Positions 1 to 6,855 of a DNA stretch of 38,617 bases are shown here, piece by piece (within the stretch, counting starts at the first letter, position 1; the number at the start of each line of letters is the position of its first letter). The translations under genes and the position numbers were made by a program. The DNA is taken from the NCBI GenBank assembly GCA_021297855.1, contig JAJTHM010000008.1, positions 1 to 38,617 of the forward strand, read 5' to 3'. Under the pieces are notes generated by a model. It saw only the letters and a program-made list of their open reading frames with translations, had not been told where the DNA came from and ran no database searches. The DNA is from Sphingobacteriales bacterium. Lineage in GTDB: Bacteria; Bacteroidota; Bacteroidia; Chitinophagales; JADJOU01.

Positions 1-2
1 AG

Positions 3-101
3 ATGCGAGAAAATGTAGAATCATTTATGAAAGAAAGAAAGAAAAATAAAAAGCAAGTGCAAAAATACTTTCACGCAAAGCACGTCAGATATGCAGCTTA
101 G
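3..101 (+). CDS. C-terminal tail of an unidentified gene (partial)
   Basis: An open frame runs in from the left edge and ends with TAG at 99-101. The visible 32 residues are very basic, with a run of Lys and Arg after residue 9, and end in RYAA. They match no family that I recognise. Because the window cuts the frame, it could be the tail of a longer plus-strand gene converging on the minus-strand island that follows, or a chance frame. The 22 bp between its stop and the next gene's stop would fit two convergent genes. Confidence 0.35.
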   Translation: MRENVESFMKERKKNKKQVQKYFHAKHVRYAA

Positions 102-123
102 AAATTATAGTATCACTAAATAT

Positions 124-1182
124 CTAAACGATTAATAAGTTCTCATTTTCGATTGTTTCTTCAACTTTTAAAGTAAGCTCATACTTTGTGCTTTCAGGAA
201 AGTAGATTTCTTTAATGCTGTCATATTGTGCATTTAAAATATTAAAATCATCTTTTGTAAGTCTTGGAAAGAAAGTAATGTATTCGTTTGCATTTTTGAC
301 TAACTTTTTTATTTCATTTACAGGTGCATAAGGGCAATTCAGTAACGCACAAAAATGATGATAATGAAAAAATAAATTATTGCGAACTTCGATAGGAAGT
401 TCAGTAGAGTTCTGGTCAATATGTACACTTACCGCACTTGGTTTTCTTAATTTTCGCAGATAACAAGGTGTTTGTTCTACTTTGTTTTGTGTCTTTTTAA
501 TATTGGTGACATCAATTGCTTTTGCTTGTAATGCAAATGAATGTTTTGTCAAAAACGATTTAACTAAAAATCTGATTTTAAAACCTTTCTTCCAACCTTT
601 ATAATTTGGGTCAGAAGATGAATGTTGATTTGGGTGGTTATATAAAATTTGGTCTGTTACAGAACCAAGTTCAGTTAGCCAAGAACAAAGCTGAACCACA
701 AATAAAAAGTTTTTTGTACTTCCCGGAATTTCAATTGAAACTACTGGTGCATCGTCAGTAAATCGCCTATGTGATAATGTTAAACTTGCTCTTGCATCAA
801 AAATACCTGATAAAAAACTTTCAACTTGAATGTCTTTAAGTATGGTTTTTGCTATTGTCAAATTAGCTTTTGCCAATAAAAAACCACCGGATGGCAATCC
901 CAGAGAATTAAGGTCTTCGATAACTTCGGAAAAATCAGAGCCGTCAATTGGTTTAATTAACCATTTGCTGTTTCCAATTTCATACGTTACATTGAACTTA
1001 TATGTAGAGTTAAAATAATTGCAAATCCTTGTCAATATATCGGTAGCAATTACATTCATTCTTTTTGTATCCATCCCCCATTTTTTATATGGCAAATCAA
1101 TTATAAAAGTATATCTGTCGATTTTTCCACCACCAACTAATAAACCAAGAATGTATGCTTTTGTGTGGTTTAAATTAGTCAT
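124..1182 (-). CDS. LAGLIDADG-like protein paired with a C5-methyltransferase
   Basis: This 352-residue protein has two segments that resemble the paired LAGLIDADG helices of homing endonucleases: ILGLLVGGGKI at residues 11-21 and FLSGIFDARASL at 123-134. The 110-residue spacing is normal for a two-repeat monomer. In both, the position usually held by the catalytic Asp is changed, to Gly in the first and Arg in the second. The ATG lies inside the end of the upstream methyltransferase gene (8 bp overlap), so the two are probably translated together. Position next to a DNA methyltransferase suggests the restriction or specificity partner of a modification system, but the missing acidic residues make nuclease activity doubtful. 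The C-terminal 120 residues are unrecognised. The fold call is from motif reading only. Confidence 0.6.
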   Translation of the reverse strand: MTNLNHTKAYILGLLVGGGKIDRYTFIIDLPYKKWGMDTKRMNVIATDILTRICNYFNSTYKFNVTYEIGNSKWLIKPIDGSDFSEVIEDLNSLGLPSGGFLLAKANLTIAKTILKDIQVESFLSGIFDARASLTLSHRRFTDDAPVVSIEIPGSTKNFLFVVQLCSWLTELGSVTDQILYNHPNQHSSSDPNYKGWKKGFKIRFLVKSFLTKHSFALQAKAIDVTNIKKTQNKVEQTPCYLRKLRKPSAVSVHIDQNSTELPIEVRNNLFFHYHHFCALLNCPYAPVNEIKKLVKNANEYITFFPRLTKDDFNILNAQYDSIKEIYFPESTKYELTLKVEETIENENLLIV

Positions 1183-2482
1183 TTATCAAGTGTTTTTGCA
1201 ATGCTTGTGCCAAAACCCAAGCAAATATTGGGGGAACTGCATTCCCAATCACTTTGTAAGAATTAGCTATTGTTGTAAATGGAAATTCAAAATCATCTGG
1301 AAAGGATTGAATTCTTGCTATTTCACGAATTGAAAATCTACGATTTTCAAAAGGGTGTGTTATCCCGCAATTTTCTGGCTGAGCTGAAGCAGTAATTGTT
1401 CCATTGATTTCACCTAATGCAAAACGTCTATAAAAATTAGGCGCGTGATATTTTTTTGGATTGTTCCAAATTTTCAAAAACCTTTCTGACATATCAGCAG
1501 GGTTCATATTTTTCCAAGACCTTCCTGTTTGAATTGTTTCAGAAATTTCTTTTAATGGAACTTTATTTTTGAATTTTTTAAGTGCTTCTTTTCCGTCAAT
1601 ACAAGGGGCAATTTTATCTACCATATATTGCCCGCCTGGTGAATATGCCCAATAATCATTTTTTTGAGGTGCATTTTTAGGAATGTCACATAATACAGAA
1701 CCTAAATAAAGTTCATACGGATTATATTTGTCATTTGGTATATTGTTTTCGTAAACTACTTCGTCCATTAAATTATAGTTGAAGTAATCTAAATCTTCTC
1801 TAACCCCAACTATTATTAATCGTTGTCTATTACTTGGAACGCCATAATCGCTGGTTTTACATAATTTGTAATTTACCTTAAAACCTAATTTTTCAGTTCT
1901 TCTTACAATTTCATCGGGTATTGTTGTACCGTCTGCCATTTTTGAAGACATTATGCCTTTTACATTTTCAAAAACAAAGCCGACAGGCTTTTTTTTTCTG
2001 CTTAACCCTTCAATAAGTAGTTTTTCGCACTCTTCAAATAAATTACCTCTATCGTCATCTATTCCTTTTCTTAAACCTGCATTTGAAAATGGCTGACAAG
2101 GAAATCCAGCAATTAAAAAGTCAAAGTCGGGTATTGCTTTATAGTCCACATTTTTAATGTCATTTTTATTTAGCTTGTGTTTGCCAAAAAATTTTTGATT
2201 TGCATTATAAACAAATTCAGCTGACGTGTCAATGTCATTGGCAAATTCAACACTAAATTTATTTTTTCTATAGTGTTGATCTCTAAAATTAAAATCTCCA
2301 CAAAATCCTAAATCAAGACCACCACAGCCACTAAAAAGTGAAACAACTTTGAATGTTTTGCTTTTAGAAAATGCCGATTTTGCTGAATTGAATTTTATTT
2401 CAATTTGTGGTTCTTCAACTATAGTCAAGTCCTCACATACCTCGGTATATGGCATATTTTCCTTTCTTTTATAGTTACTCAT
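1175..2482 (-). CDS. DNA (cytosine-5-)-methyltransferase
   Basis: This 435-residue protein would transfer a methyl group from SAM to C5 of cytosine in a specific DNA target. The canonical motifs are present in order: motif I SLFSGCGGLDLGF (48-60); motif IV GFPCQPFSNAG with the catalytic Cys129; motif VI FENV (171-174); motif VIII SNRQR (217-221); and near the C-terminus RFSIREIARIQSFPDDF and NSYKVIGNAVPP (motifs IX and X). The roughly 130 residues between motifs VIII and IX would be the target recognition domain. It appears intact and active. Its 3' end overlaps the LAGLIDADG-like gene by 8 bp, the arrangement expected of a restriction-modification pair. No controller gene is visible upstream. 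Confidence 0.93.
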   Translation of the reverse strand: MSNYKRKENMPYTEVCEDLTIVEEPQIEIKFNSAKSAFSKSKTFKVVSLFSGCGGLDLGFCGDFNFRDQHYRKNKFSVEFANDIDTSAEFVYNANQKFFGKHKLNKNDIKNVDYKAIPDFDFLIAGFPCQPFSNAGLRKGIDDDRGNLFEECEKLLIEGLSRKKKPVGFVFENVKGIMSSKMADGTTIPDEIVRRTEKLGFKVNYKLCKTSDYGVPSNRQRLIIVGVREDLDYFNYNLMDEVVYENNIPNDKYNPYELYLGSVLCDIPKNAPQKNDYWAYSPGGQYMVDKIAPCIDGKEALKKFKNKVPLKEISETIQTGRSWKNMNPADMSERFLKIWNNPKKYHAPNFYRRFALGEINGTITASAQPENCGITHPFENRRFSIREIARIQSFPDDFEFPFTTIANSYKVIGNAVPPIFAWVLAQALQKHLIND

Positions 2483-2778
2483 TTGAATAATTTATTGAGA
2501 TTCATTTATGGCTGTAAATCTAACAAAAATTGAGTTAAGTTTGTTGTTAAATGAAAAGTTCTTAAATGTCAAAATAGCTTATTTTGATAGCTTGTTGGGT
2601 TAAGTTCTTGAACTGGTGTGGAGTCGCTTAGAATGACAGATAACGTCCGGCGTTTTCGGCTGAAGGTAGGGAGTCAACACGAGAAAAATAGATCAAATAC
2701 ACAACTTTTCGCATAAAAACTCATATTGCTTAAACTCCATCATCCCCACTCTTAGAAATATGACAGTTGTGTATAGTT
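2483..2778. other. Gene-free gap between two island modules
   Basis: No convincing gene lies here. The gap holds a 10-bp perfect inverted repeat (ATACACAACT at 2697-2706 and AGTTGTGTAT at 2765-2774) just downstream of the membrane protein gene, and the sequence AACGTCCGGCG at 2642-2652, whose reverse complement resembles the junction downstream of the Mrr gene. A 31-codon plus-strand frame at 2508-2603 is probably chance. Confidence 0.5.
2697..2774. repeat. 10-bp perfect inverted repeat, 58-nt spacer
   Basis: ATACACAACT (2697-2706) pairs exactly with AGTTGTGTAT (2765-2774). It starts 5 bp beyond the stop of the three-pass membrane protein gene (minus strand). The loop is long for an intrinsic terminator and no T tract follows, so its role is open. 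Confidence 0.5.
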
Positions 2779-3297
2779 CTATGCTAATTGAATTAAAATA
2801 GAAGTTAAAATGACAACTATAAAGAAAACTAAATATATGATTTGACCATATCCATTAACTGTAAAAGGCAAGTCAGTATTTTGTATAAAATCTTTAATTA
2901 CAATTCTTGCCTCAATAGGAGGCTTTCTAATAAATTCTTTTCTTTTGTTGCTCCAATCTAATTCATCTGTTAGTTCTTCAAAAACTATCATTCCGCTTCT
3001 TTTCAGTTTTTGAAAATTAAAGAGAATAAATATACCAATAGAGGCAAATAATACACAGCAAAACCATACGATTAAATCTATATGTTCATATTTGTTATAA
3101 TAATTTACCAATTTTTCATATTGAATAAATTTTCTATGTATAAATGTTTCTAGCACTAACAAAAAAATAGAACCGACTACTAAAACAAATAATTGTGAGC
3201 TGTATTTTTTTAATTTTATTGTTGCTATAACTAACTCTTCTAGTTCTTCCTTAAATTCGCTATTTTTAATTCCTACAGCTATTTTTTCACTAACCAT
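2779..3297 (-). CDS. Three-pass membrane protein, partner of the GTPase
   Basis: I do not recognise the family. The 172-residue protein has three hydrophobic stretches, at about residues 37-54, 75-94 and 151-171, separated by polar segments. The segment at 97-148 (QKLKRSGM to PFTVNG) is charged and probably cytoplasmic. The protein ends only three residues after the last membrane stretch. Its ATG follows the stop of the upstream GTPase gene by 3 bp, so the two are almost certainly one transcription and translation unit. A plausible reading is a membrane effector or anchor controlled by the GTPase, but no motif proves a function. Confidence 0.7.
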   Translation of the reverse strand: MVSEKIAVGIKNSEFKEELEELVIATIKLKKYSSQLFVLVVGSIFLLVLETFIHRKFIQYEKLVNYYNKYEHIDLIVWFCCVLFASIGIFILFNFQKLKRSGMIVFEELTDELDWSNKRKEFIRKPPIEARIVIKDFIQNTDLPFTVNGYGQIIYLVFFIVVILTSILIQLA

Positions 3298-3300
3298 AAA

Positions 3301-4092
3301 TTAAGTTTTTAATAAGTTTAACAATAAGTGTAAGAAATTTTTATGTAATCCTATTTTGTCAATTTCGCCAAATTTTCCTGAAGTATTTGTCTCAAAATAA
3401 GGTTGAATAATTGAACAATAAGGAATGTGAAATACGCTAATTGTATTATTAATACTTTTTATTGCCTTATCAAAATGTCCTTCTGAATAATACTTATTGA
3501 CTTCAGTTTGATTTTCCCACCATATATCTGCTTTATTTACCAAATTTACAACCCATTTCACTTTAGTAGTTTCAATACTTGGCAACCATTCACTAATTCT
3601 TTCTAGTTCTGCGCTTCTGTTTGCACTTAAAAAACTATCTTTTACTCTTTTATTAGAATCAAATACAATATCTAATTCAGCATCTGGATTTTCTTCATAT
3701 CCATAGCTTACCACATTAATAATTCCAATAAATTTATCCTTTATAATATCAGTTAATACCTTTTTTCTTTCTTGTTGTCTTGCCGAATGTCCAGGGGTGT
3801 CAAAAAATTCAATCGGAAATTTATCTAAATCATATCTATACTTATCGGTAATTATTGTTCTTTTTGGGATTTCAAGTGTGTCTCCTAATGAATTTATGAA
3901 CTGGGATTTCCCAGCTCCACTTATCCCAAAAACAGCTATCTTTTGATTAAACCTACATAATAAATTTAGTTTTTCAATTAGCGACTTTCTTTGCTTTTCA
4001 TCAACTATTACTTTTCCTGCTTTAATTGCAGAAATCAATAAACTCCAATTCAAATCCATACTTTCTTTTTTTTCTCGAAAAATTACACCCAT
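3301..4092 (-). CDS. P-loop GTPase of an island two-gene operon
   Basis: This is a roughly 263-residue small GTPase. Counting from the ATG at 4092, G1 is GISGAGKS (56-63), G3 is DTPGH (98-102) and G4 is NKAD (186-189); the core is therefore complete. A helical stretch of about 50 residues precedes G1. It resembles the broad TRAFAC class, but I cannot assign a subfamily. The start is uncertain: an in-frame TTG at 4098 lies inside a promoter-like TATATTTG (4096-4103, minus strand); ATG 4092 would give a leaderless message; ATG 4059, before DLNWSLL, is a good alternative. The next gene, a membrane protein, starts 3 bp after the stop. The setting between a methyltransferase and an Mrr nuclease suggests defence. 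Confidence 0.8.
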   Translation of the reverse strand: MGVIFREKKESMDLNWSLLISAIKAGKVIVDEKQRKSLIEKLNLLCRFNQKIAVFGISGAGKSQFINSLGDTLEIPKRTIITDKYRYDLDKFPIEFFDTPGHSARQQERKKVLTDIIKDKFIGIINVVSYGYEENPDAELDIVFDSNKRVKDSFLSANRSAELERISEWLPSIETTKVKWVVNLVNKADIWWENQTEVNKYYSEGHFDKAIKSINNTISVFHIPYCSIIQPYFETNTSGKFGEIDKIGLHKNFLHLLLNLLKT

Positions 4093-4095
4093 TTT

Positions 4096-4103
4096 CAAAT
4101 ATA
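4096..4103 (-). promoter_or_regulatory. Bacteroidota -7 element TATATTTG before the GTPase
   Basis: TATATTTG matches TAnnTTTG and ends 3 nt before ATG 4092. A TTATTTTTG that could serve as the -33 lies about 24 nt upstream, a longer gap than the usual 19-21. If it is used, the message is leaderless or starts within codons upstream of ATG 4059. Confidence 0.4.
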
Positions 4104-4124
4104 CACAACAGGATTACTAATACA

Positions 4125-4200
4125 CCCCAAAAATAACTTAAAATATACAACTATTTCCATTATATCCTAGTCCATGTCCGTTCATCGCATTTTTTCACAA
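4125..4200. repeat. Diverged direct repeat, left copy, beside the Mrr gene
   Basis: Shares with 5113-5190 the ordered blocks CCCAAAAATAAC, CAACTATT, CCAT, TTCA and CGCAT. I judge the identity at roughly 70% with one or two small indels. It lies upstream of the GTPase gene. Together the two copies bracket the Mrr gene. Confidence 0.55.
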
Positions 4201-4296
4201 AGTATAAAGTATAAACATCCGGCACCTTAATTTTTTTTTGGACGATTTAGCTGAATATGGCAGATAAGGATTGTGGGCTTGGCAAAGGCGGTTTTT

Positions 4297-5064
4297 TTAA
4301 TATTTTTGTAGCCATGATTTTATATCTTCAAAGTCCTTTAATTCTAGTTGATTTTCAAAATGTTTGGCTTCTTTTTGTGCATCTTTAGTAAAATAACTAG
4401 TTGTTACAATAATACTTTTTGCTGGTTTATGTATAGCATGAACTCCTAAAATTTGTCTAACTAGACTAACATCAATTTTATTTTCAGGTTTGTACCTTTT
4501 GCACTCTACATAAGTTAAAAAGCTTGTTACTTGATTTTTTATATATGCTAGTATATCTCTACCCCCATCTCGAGTTGCTTTTGTAAGTTCTACTTCAAAC
4601 CCTAAATCTTCAAGAATACTTGCAATTAATTCTTCAAATTTTCTAGGCGATAGTTCATATAATTTGTCTGGATTTCTTTTAAAATAGTTTTTTATTTCCT
4701 CATCTATATTTGTAATAATAATTTTTGAAGGCTCTATTATATCAGTTTCAACTATCTCAAATAGTGATTCATCCTTTTTGCCTACCTTCGATATATTTTG
4801 TAATGTAGTTATTAATTCTTTTTCCGCATTATATTCTTTATCAATTGATACTTTAACATCAATTGCTCGATAAGCTTCGTCCTCGTCTTGTGATAAAACT
4901 ATATAAGTCCAATCTTTATCTATTTTATCTTCTAAAAGAATTCCTAATAATTTTTCATCGGTACTGAGAAACCATTTTTTCTCTTCAGCAAATAAATTTG
5001 CCATAGGATTCTTATCAATTATAAGATCTTCTAATTCGAACTCTTCTAATTCTCGTAGTTCCAT
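4297..5064 (-). CDS. Mrr-like restriction endonuclease
   Basis: The last 110 residues form an Mrr-type PD-(D/E)xK nuclease domain. Counting from ATG 5064 (255 residues), the visible pieces are SPRKFEELIA with Glu144, the DGGRD motif with Asp170, and VECKRY with Glu187 and Lys189. These are the expected metal-binding and catalytic residues of the family, which cuts modified or foreign DNA. The N-terminal 125 residues are acidic, unrecognised, and may be a sensor. A longer reading from TTG 5130 would start inside a repeat, so the ATG is preferred. The gene stands alone between two copies of a diverged repeat. Type IV restriction is likely; the substrate is unknown. Confidence 0.82.
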   Translation of the reverse strand: MELRELEEFELEDLIIDKNPMANLFAEEKKWFLSTDEKLLGILLEDKIDKDWTYIVLSQDEDEAYRAIDVKVSIDKEYNAEKELITTLQNISKVGKKDESLFEIVETDIIEPSKIIITNIDEEIKNYFKRNPDKLYELSPRKFEELIASILEDLGFEVELTKATRDGGRDILAYIKNQVTSFLTYVECKRYKPENKIDVSLVRQILGVHAIHKPAKSIIVTTSYFTKDAQKEAKHFENQLELKDFEDIKSWLQKY

Positions 5065-5112
5065 AAAAATTGTACCTAACTCATAAATATACCCAGTTGA
5101 TTTTAGTATAGC

Positions 5113-5190
5113 ATCCCAAAAATAACCCAAAAACCCTCAACTATTCCCATTTTTTTATCCTTCCCATACCCATTCACCGCATATTTCCCC
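5113..5190. repeat. Diverged direct repeat, right copy, upstream of the Mrr gene
   Basis: Counterpart of 4125-4200. On the minus strand both copies read through TTATTTTTGGG and then, 22-23 nt later, GTATATTT, so the similarity covers what look like promoter regions of the Mrr and GTPase genes. It also marks the right edge of the accessory island. Confidence 0.55.
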
Positions 5191-5206
5191 CAATTCATCG
5201 ACTATA

Positions 5207-5238
5207 TTTTGATAGCGACCAAGAGGGCTATATTTTTG
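5207..5238 (+). promoter_or_regulatory. Promoter of the first heptad-repeat gene
   Basis: TTTTG at 5207-5211, 19 nt, then TATTTTTG at 5231-5238 fits the Bacteroidota TTTG-N19-21-TAnnTTTG consensus exactly. The expected start of transcription gives a leader of roughly 25 nt before ATG 5270. Confidence 0.6.
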
Positions 5239-5269
5239 TATTAGTTTTTAACCCTTAAATTTTTAACAC

Positions 5270-5560
5270 ATGAAAAAACTATTTTTATTACTAGCACTTG
5301 GAATATTTGCTTTAAACAATTTGACTGCTCAAGAGCCTCCTAGAGAAAATAGACAAGCCAAGAAAGAAGCCAAAGAGGCTAAGAAGGGCGCCAAAGAGGC
5401 AAAAAAAGAGGCTAAAGAAGAAAGAAAAGATGCCAAGGACGCTAGGAAGGACGCTAAAGAAGCGAGAAAAGACGCAAAAGAGGCGAGAAAAGATGCTAAA
5501 GAGGCGAGAAAAGATGCTAAAGAAGCGAAGAAAGAGGCAAGAGAAAATAAAAAGCCATAG
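5270..5560 (+). CDS. Secreted Ala/Lys/Glu heptad-repeat protein
   Basis: A 96-residue protein with a signal peptide (MKKLFLLLALGIF to LTAQ, cleavage near residue 21). The rest is almost wholly charged plus alanine, built on the seven-residue unit KDAKEAR repeated near-perfectly from about residue 54 to 88, with looser KEAKEAK units before it. Such a sequence should form a long single alpha-helix with an alanine seam, either a stable charged single helix or an alanine-packed coiled coil. No enzymatic motif exists. It probably acts in the periplasm or on the surface, perhaps binding acidic polymers. The next gene is a diverged paralogue. Function unknown. Confidence 0.75.
   Translation: MKKLFLLLALGIFALNNLTAQEPPRENRQAKKEAKEAKKGAKEAKKEAKEERKDAKDARKDAKEARKDAKEARKDAKEARKDAKEAKKEARENKKP
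5429..5533 (+). repeat. Five 21-bp tandem coding repeats
   Basis: Five consecutive 21-bp units (5429, 5450, 5471, 5492, 5513) encode the heptad KDAKEAR and variants. Units 3 and 4 differ at two positions. The array is inside the gene and could change copy number by slippage without breaking the frame. Confidence 0.85.
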
Positions 5561-5581
5561 AGATCGTTTGGTTGTATTTTG

Positions 5582-5607
5582 ATAGCGACTCGCCTTAGGG
5601 TCGCTAT
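5582..5607 (+). terminator. Hairpin after the first heptad-repeat gene
   Basis: ATAGCGAC (5582-5589) and GTCGCTAT (5600-5607) form a perfect 8-bp stem with a 10-nt loop. The following TATACC is a poor U tract, so termination may be weak. The left arm is part of a 15-bp sequence also found upstream of the first gene. Confidence 0.4.
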
Positions 5608-5695
5608 TATACCATTAGAAATTTTTAAACTTGTAGTATTAAATCTTATCCAATTATTAACAAAGAATGTATTTTTGTAATTATTTAGTCATCAG

Positions 5696-5989
5696 ATGAA
5701 ACGCTTTATCTTTATTATCCTTTTCTGTTTTTTATTTTCTAGTGCATACTACGCGCAGGAAAGGCCGACTGCAGAGAATAGAGAAGCGCGAAAATCAATG
5801 CAAGATGCTAAACAAGATATGCGAGAAGCCAGACGCACTGCGCGTGAGGCCAAGCAGGAAGCTAAGGAGTCAAGAAAGGATGCTCGCGAAGCCAAGCAAG
5901 ATGCAAAAGAGGCGCGACGAGACGCCAAAGAGGTTCGCAGAGAATCGAAAGAAGCACGACGTGAAGGGCGCGAAGGAAGAGGCCGTTAA
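5696..5989 (+). CDS. Secreted Ala/Arg heptad-repeat protein (paralogue)
   Basis: A 97-residue paralogue of the preceding gene. It has a signal peptide (MKRFIFIILF to YYAQ), then AENREARKSMQDAK and repeated REAKQDAKEARRDAKE units with the same seven-residue spacing of alanines. It uses arginine where the first copy uses lysine, with GC-rich cgc and cga codons, and ends in EGREGRGR, so the final tail is glycine/arginine-rich. A TATTTTTG (-7-like) lies at 5670-5677, about 20 bp before the ATG. It is followed 26 bp later by a beta-barrel-like gene that may share its transcript. Function unknown; a single charged helix in the periplasm is expected. Confidence 0.72.
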   Translation: MKRFIFIILFCFLFSSAYYAQERPTAENREARKSMQDAKQDMREARRTAREAKQEAKESRKDAREAKQDAKEARRDAKEVRRESKEARREGREGRGR

Positions 5990-6015
5990 GCGATAAAGAA
6001 TTTCTATTTGCTTTT

Positions 6016-6849
6016 ATGCTGCAAAAAATTATTTCTACATTACTGTTTTCTTATTCACTTGTGTTTATACAAGCACAGAGGAATAGTATGACTATGAGTA
6101 AAGATTCAATCATAGATACTTCCAAAATTGAAACTTATAATGAAGCGAAATTTTCTATCCAGACTGGGAATAACTTGGTGCAATTGGGTCAAACCATGTC
6201 TTCGAATGAATTTTATTTAAGACCGGGAATCAATTATTATCATAAAACAGGTCTGTATGTCGGTGGAAATCTGACATGGATGCCAATGGATAGTTCCAAA
6301 AAATTGGATAATTTTAATCTGAGCCTAGGTTATGATAGAGACTTGTCTGATTATTTCACTGTGGGAATAGATTATACCTTTAGCCAGTATTATACGACCA
6401 AGCAGGTGGCTTCCAGCGCCGCCCATATGATAAGCCCTTATATCACTTGGGAAAATAAAATAGTTTCTCCTACCTTGACACCCATGTTATTACTTGGAAC
6501 GACCAATGATTTTGCTTTGCAGTTTGATCTCACGCACATTTTCGTTTTTAAATCTGTGTTTCATCCCAAAGGGAAATTGACTATACCCATATCGACAGGG
6601 GCTATTGGAGGTACCTCTGACTATTATACCACATACACTACCAAGCGAAAGGGTAGGATTCTAACAACAACTATGGCTAAATCTCAATTTGCCATCACGA
6701 GTATATATGCTATGGCTAGTATAAAATATAAAATAAAGAGAACGGCTTTTAGTTTCAATACAAGTTACTACCACGCCCCTGACCCTAATAACACGGGCAT
6801 CTCTAATAATAGACCTATATTTAGATTTATAGCGGCTTATTACTTATAA
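6016..6849 (+). CDS. Probable outer-membrane beta-barrel protein
   Basis: A 277-residue protein with a signal peptide (LQKIISTLLFSYSLVFIQAQ). The mature part alternates hydrophobic and polar residues in many short strands rich in Tyr, Phe and Thr, for example YLRPGINYYHKTGLYVGGNL and LGYDRDLSDYFTVGIDYTF. It ends in FRFIAAYYL, an aromatic C-terminal strand typical of outer-membrane barrels. I estimate 10-12 strands, but cannot name a family. It lies 26 bp after the second heptad-repeat gene on the same strand, so the two may be cotranscribed, with the helical protein acting near the barrel; that is inference. Confidence 0.6.
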   Translation: MLQKIISTLLFSYSLVFIQAQRNSMTMSKDSIIDTSKIETYNEAKFSIQTGNNLVQLGQTMSSNEFYLRPGINYYHKTGLYVGGNLTWMPMDSSKKLDNFNLSLGYDRDLSDYFTVGIDYTFSQYYTTKQVASSAAHMISPYITWENKIVSPTLTPMLLLGTTNDFALQFDLTHIFVFKSVFHPKGKLTIPISTGAIGGTSDYYTTYTTKRKGRILTTTMAKSQFAITSIYAMASIKYKIKRTAFSFNTSYYHAPDPNNTGISNNRPIFRFIAAYYL

Positions 6850-6855
6850 ACTGCC

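Noticed and set aside
2508-2603. 31-codon plus-strand frame upstream of the methyltransferase, possible controller gene
   Set aside because: Too short, no helix-turn-helix pattern, and antisense to the direction of the island; likely chance.
4297-5130. Mrr gene starting at TTG 5130
   Set aside because: This start lies in the direct repeat; ATG 5064 avoids it and leaves a complete nuclease domain.
5429-5533. Regular 21-bp repeats that could suggest a CRISPR array
   Set aside because: There are no unique spacers; the units are contiguous and in frame, coding a heptad-repeat protein.
5742-5996. 84-codon frame overlapping the second heptad-repeat gene
   Set aside because: It is a shifted reading of the same repetitive DNA; the signal peptide and heptads are in the other frame.
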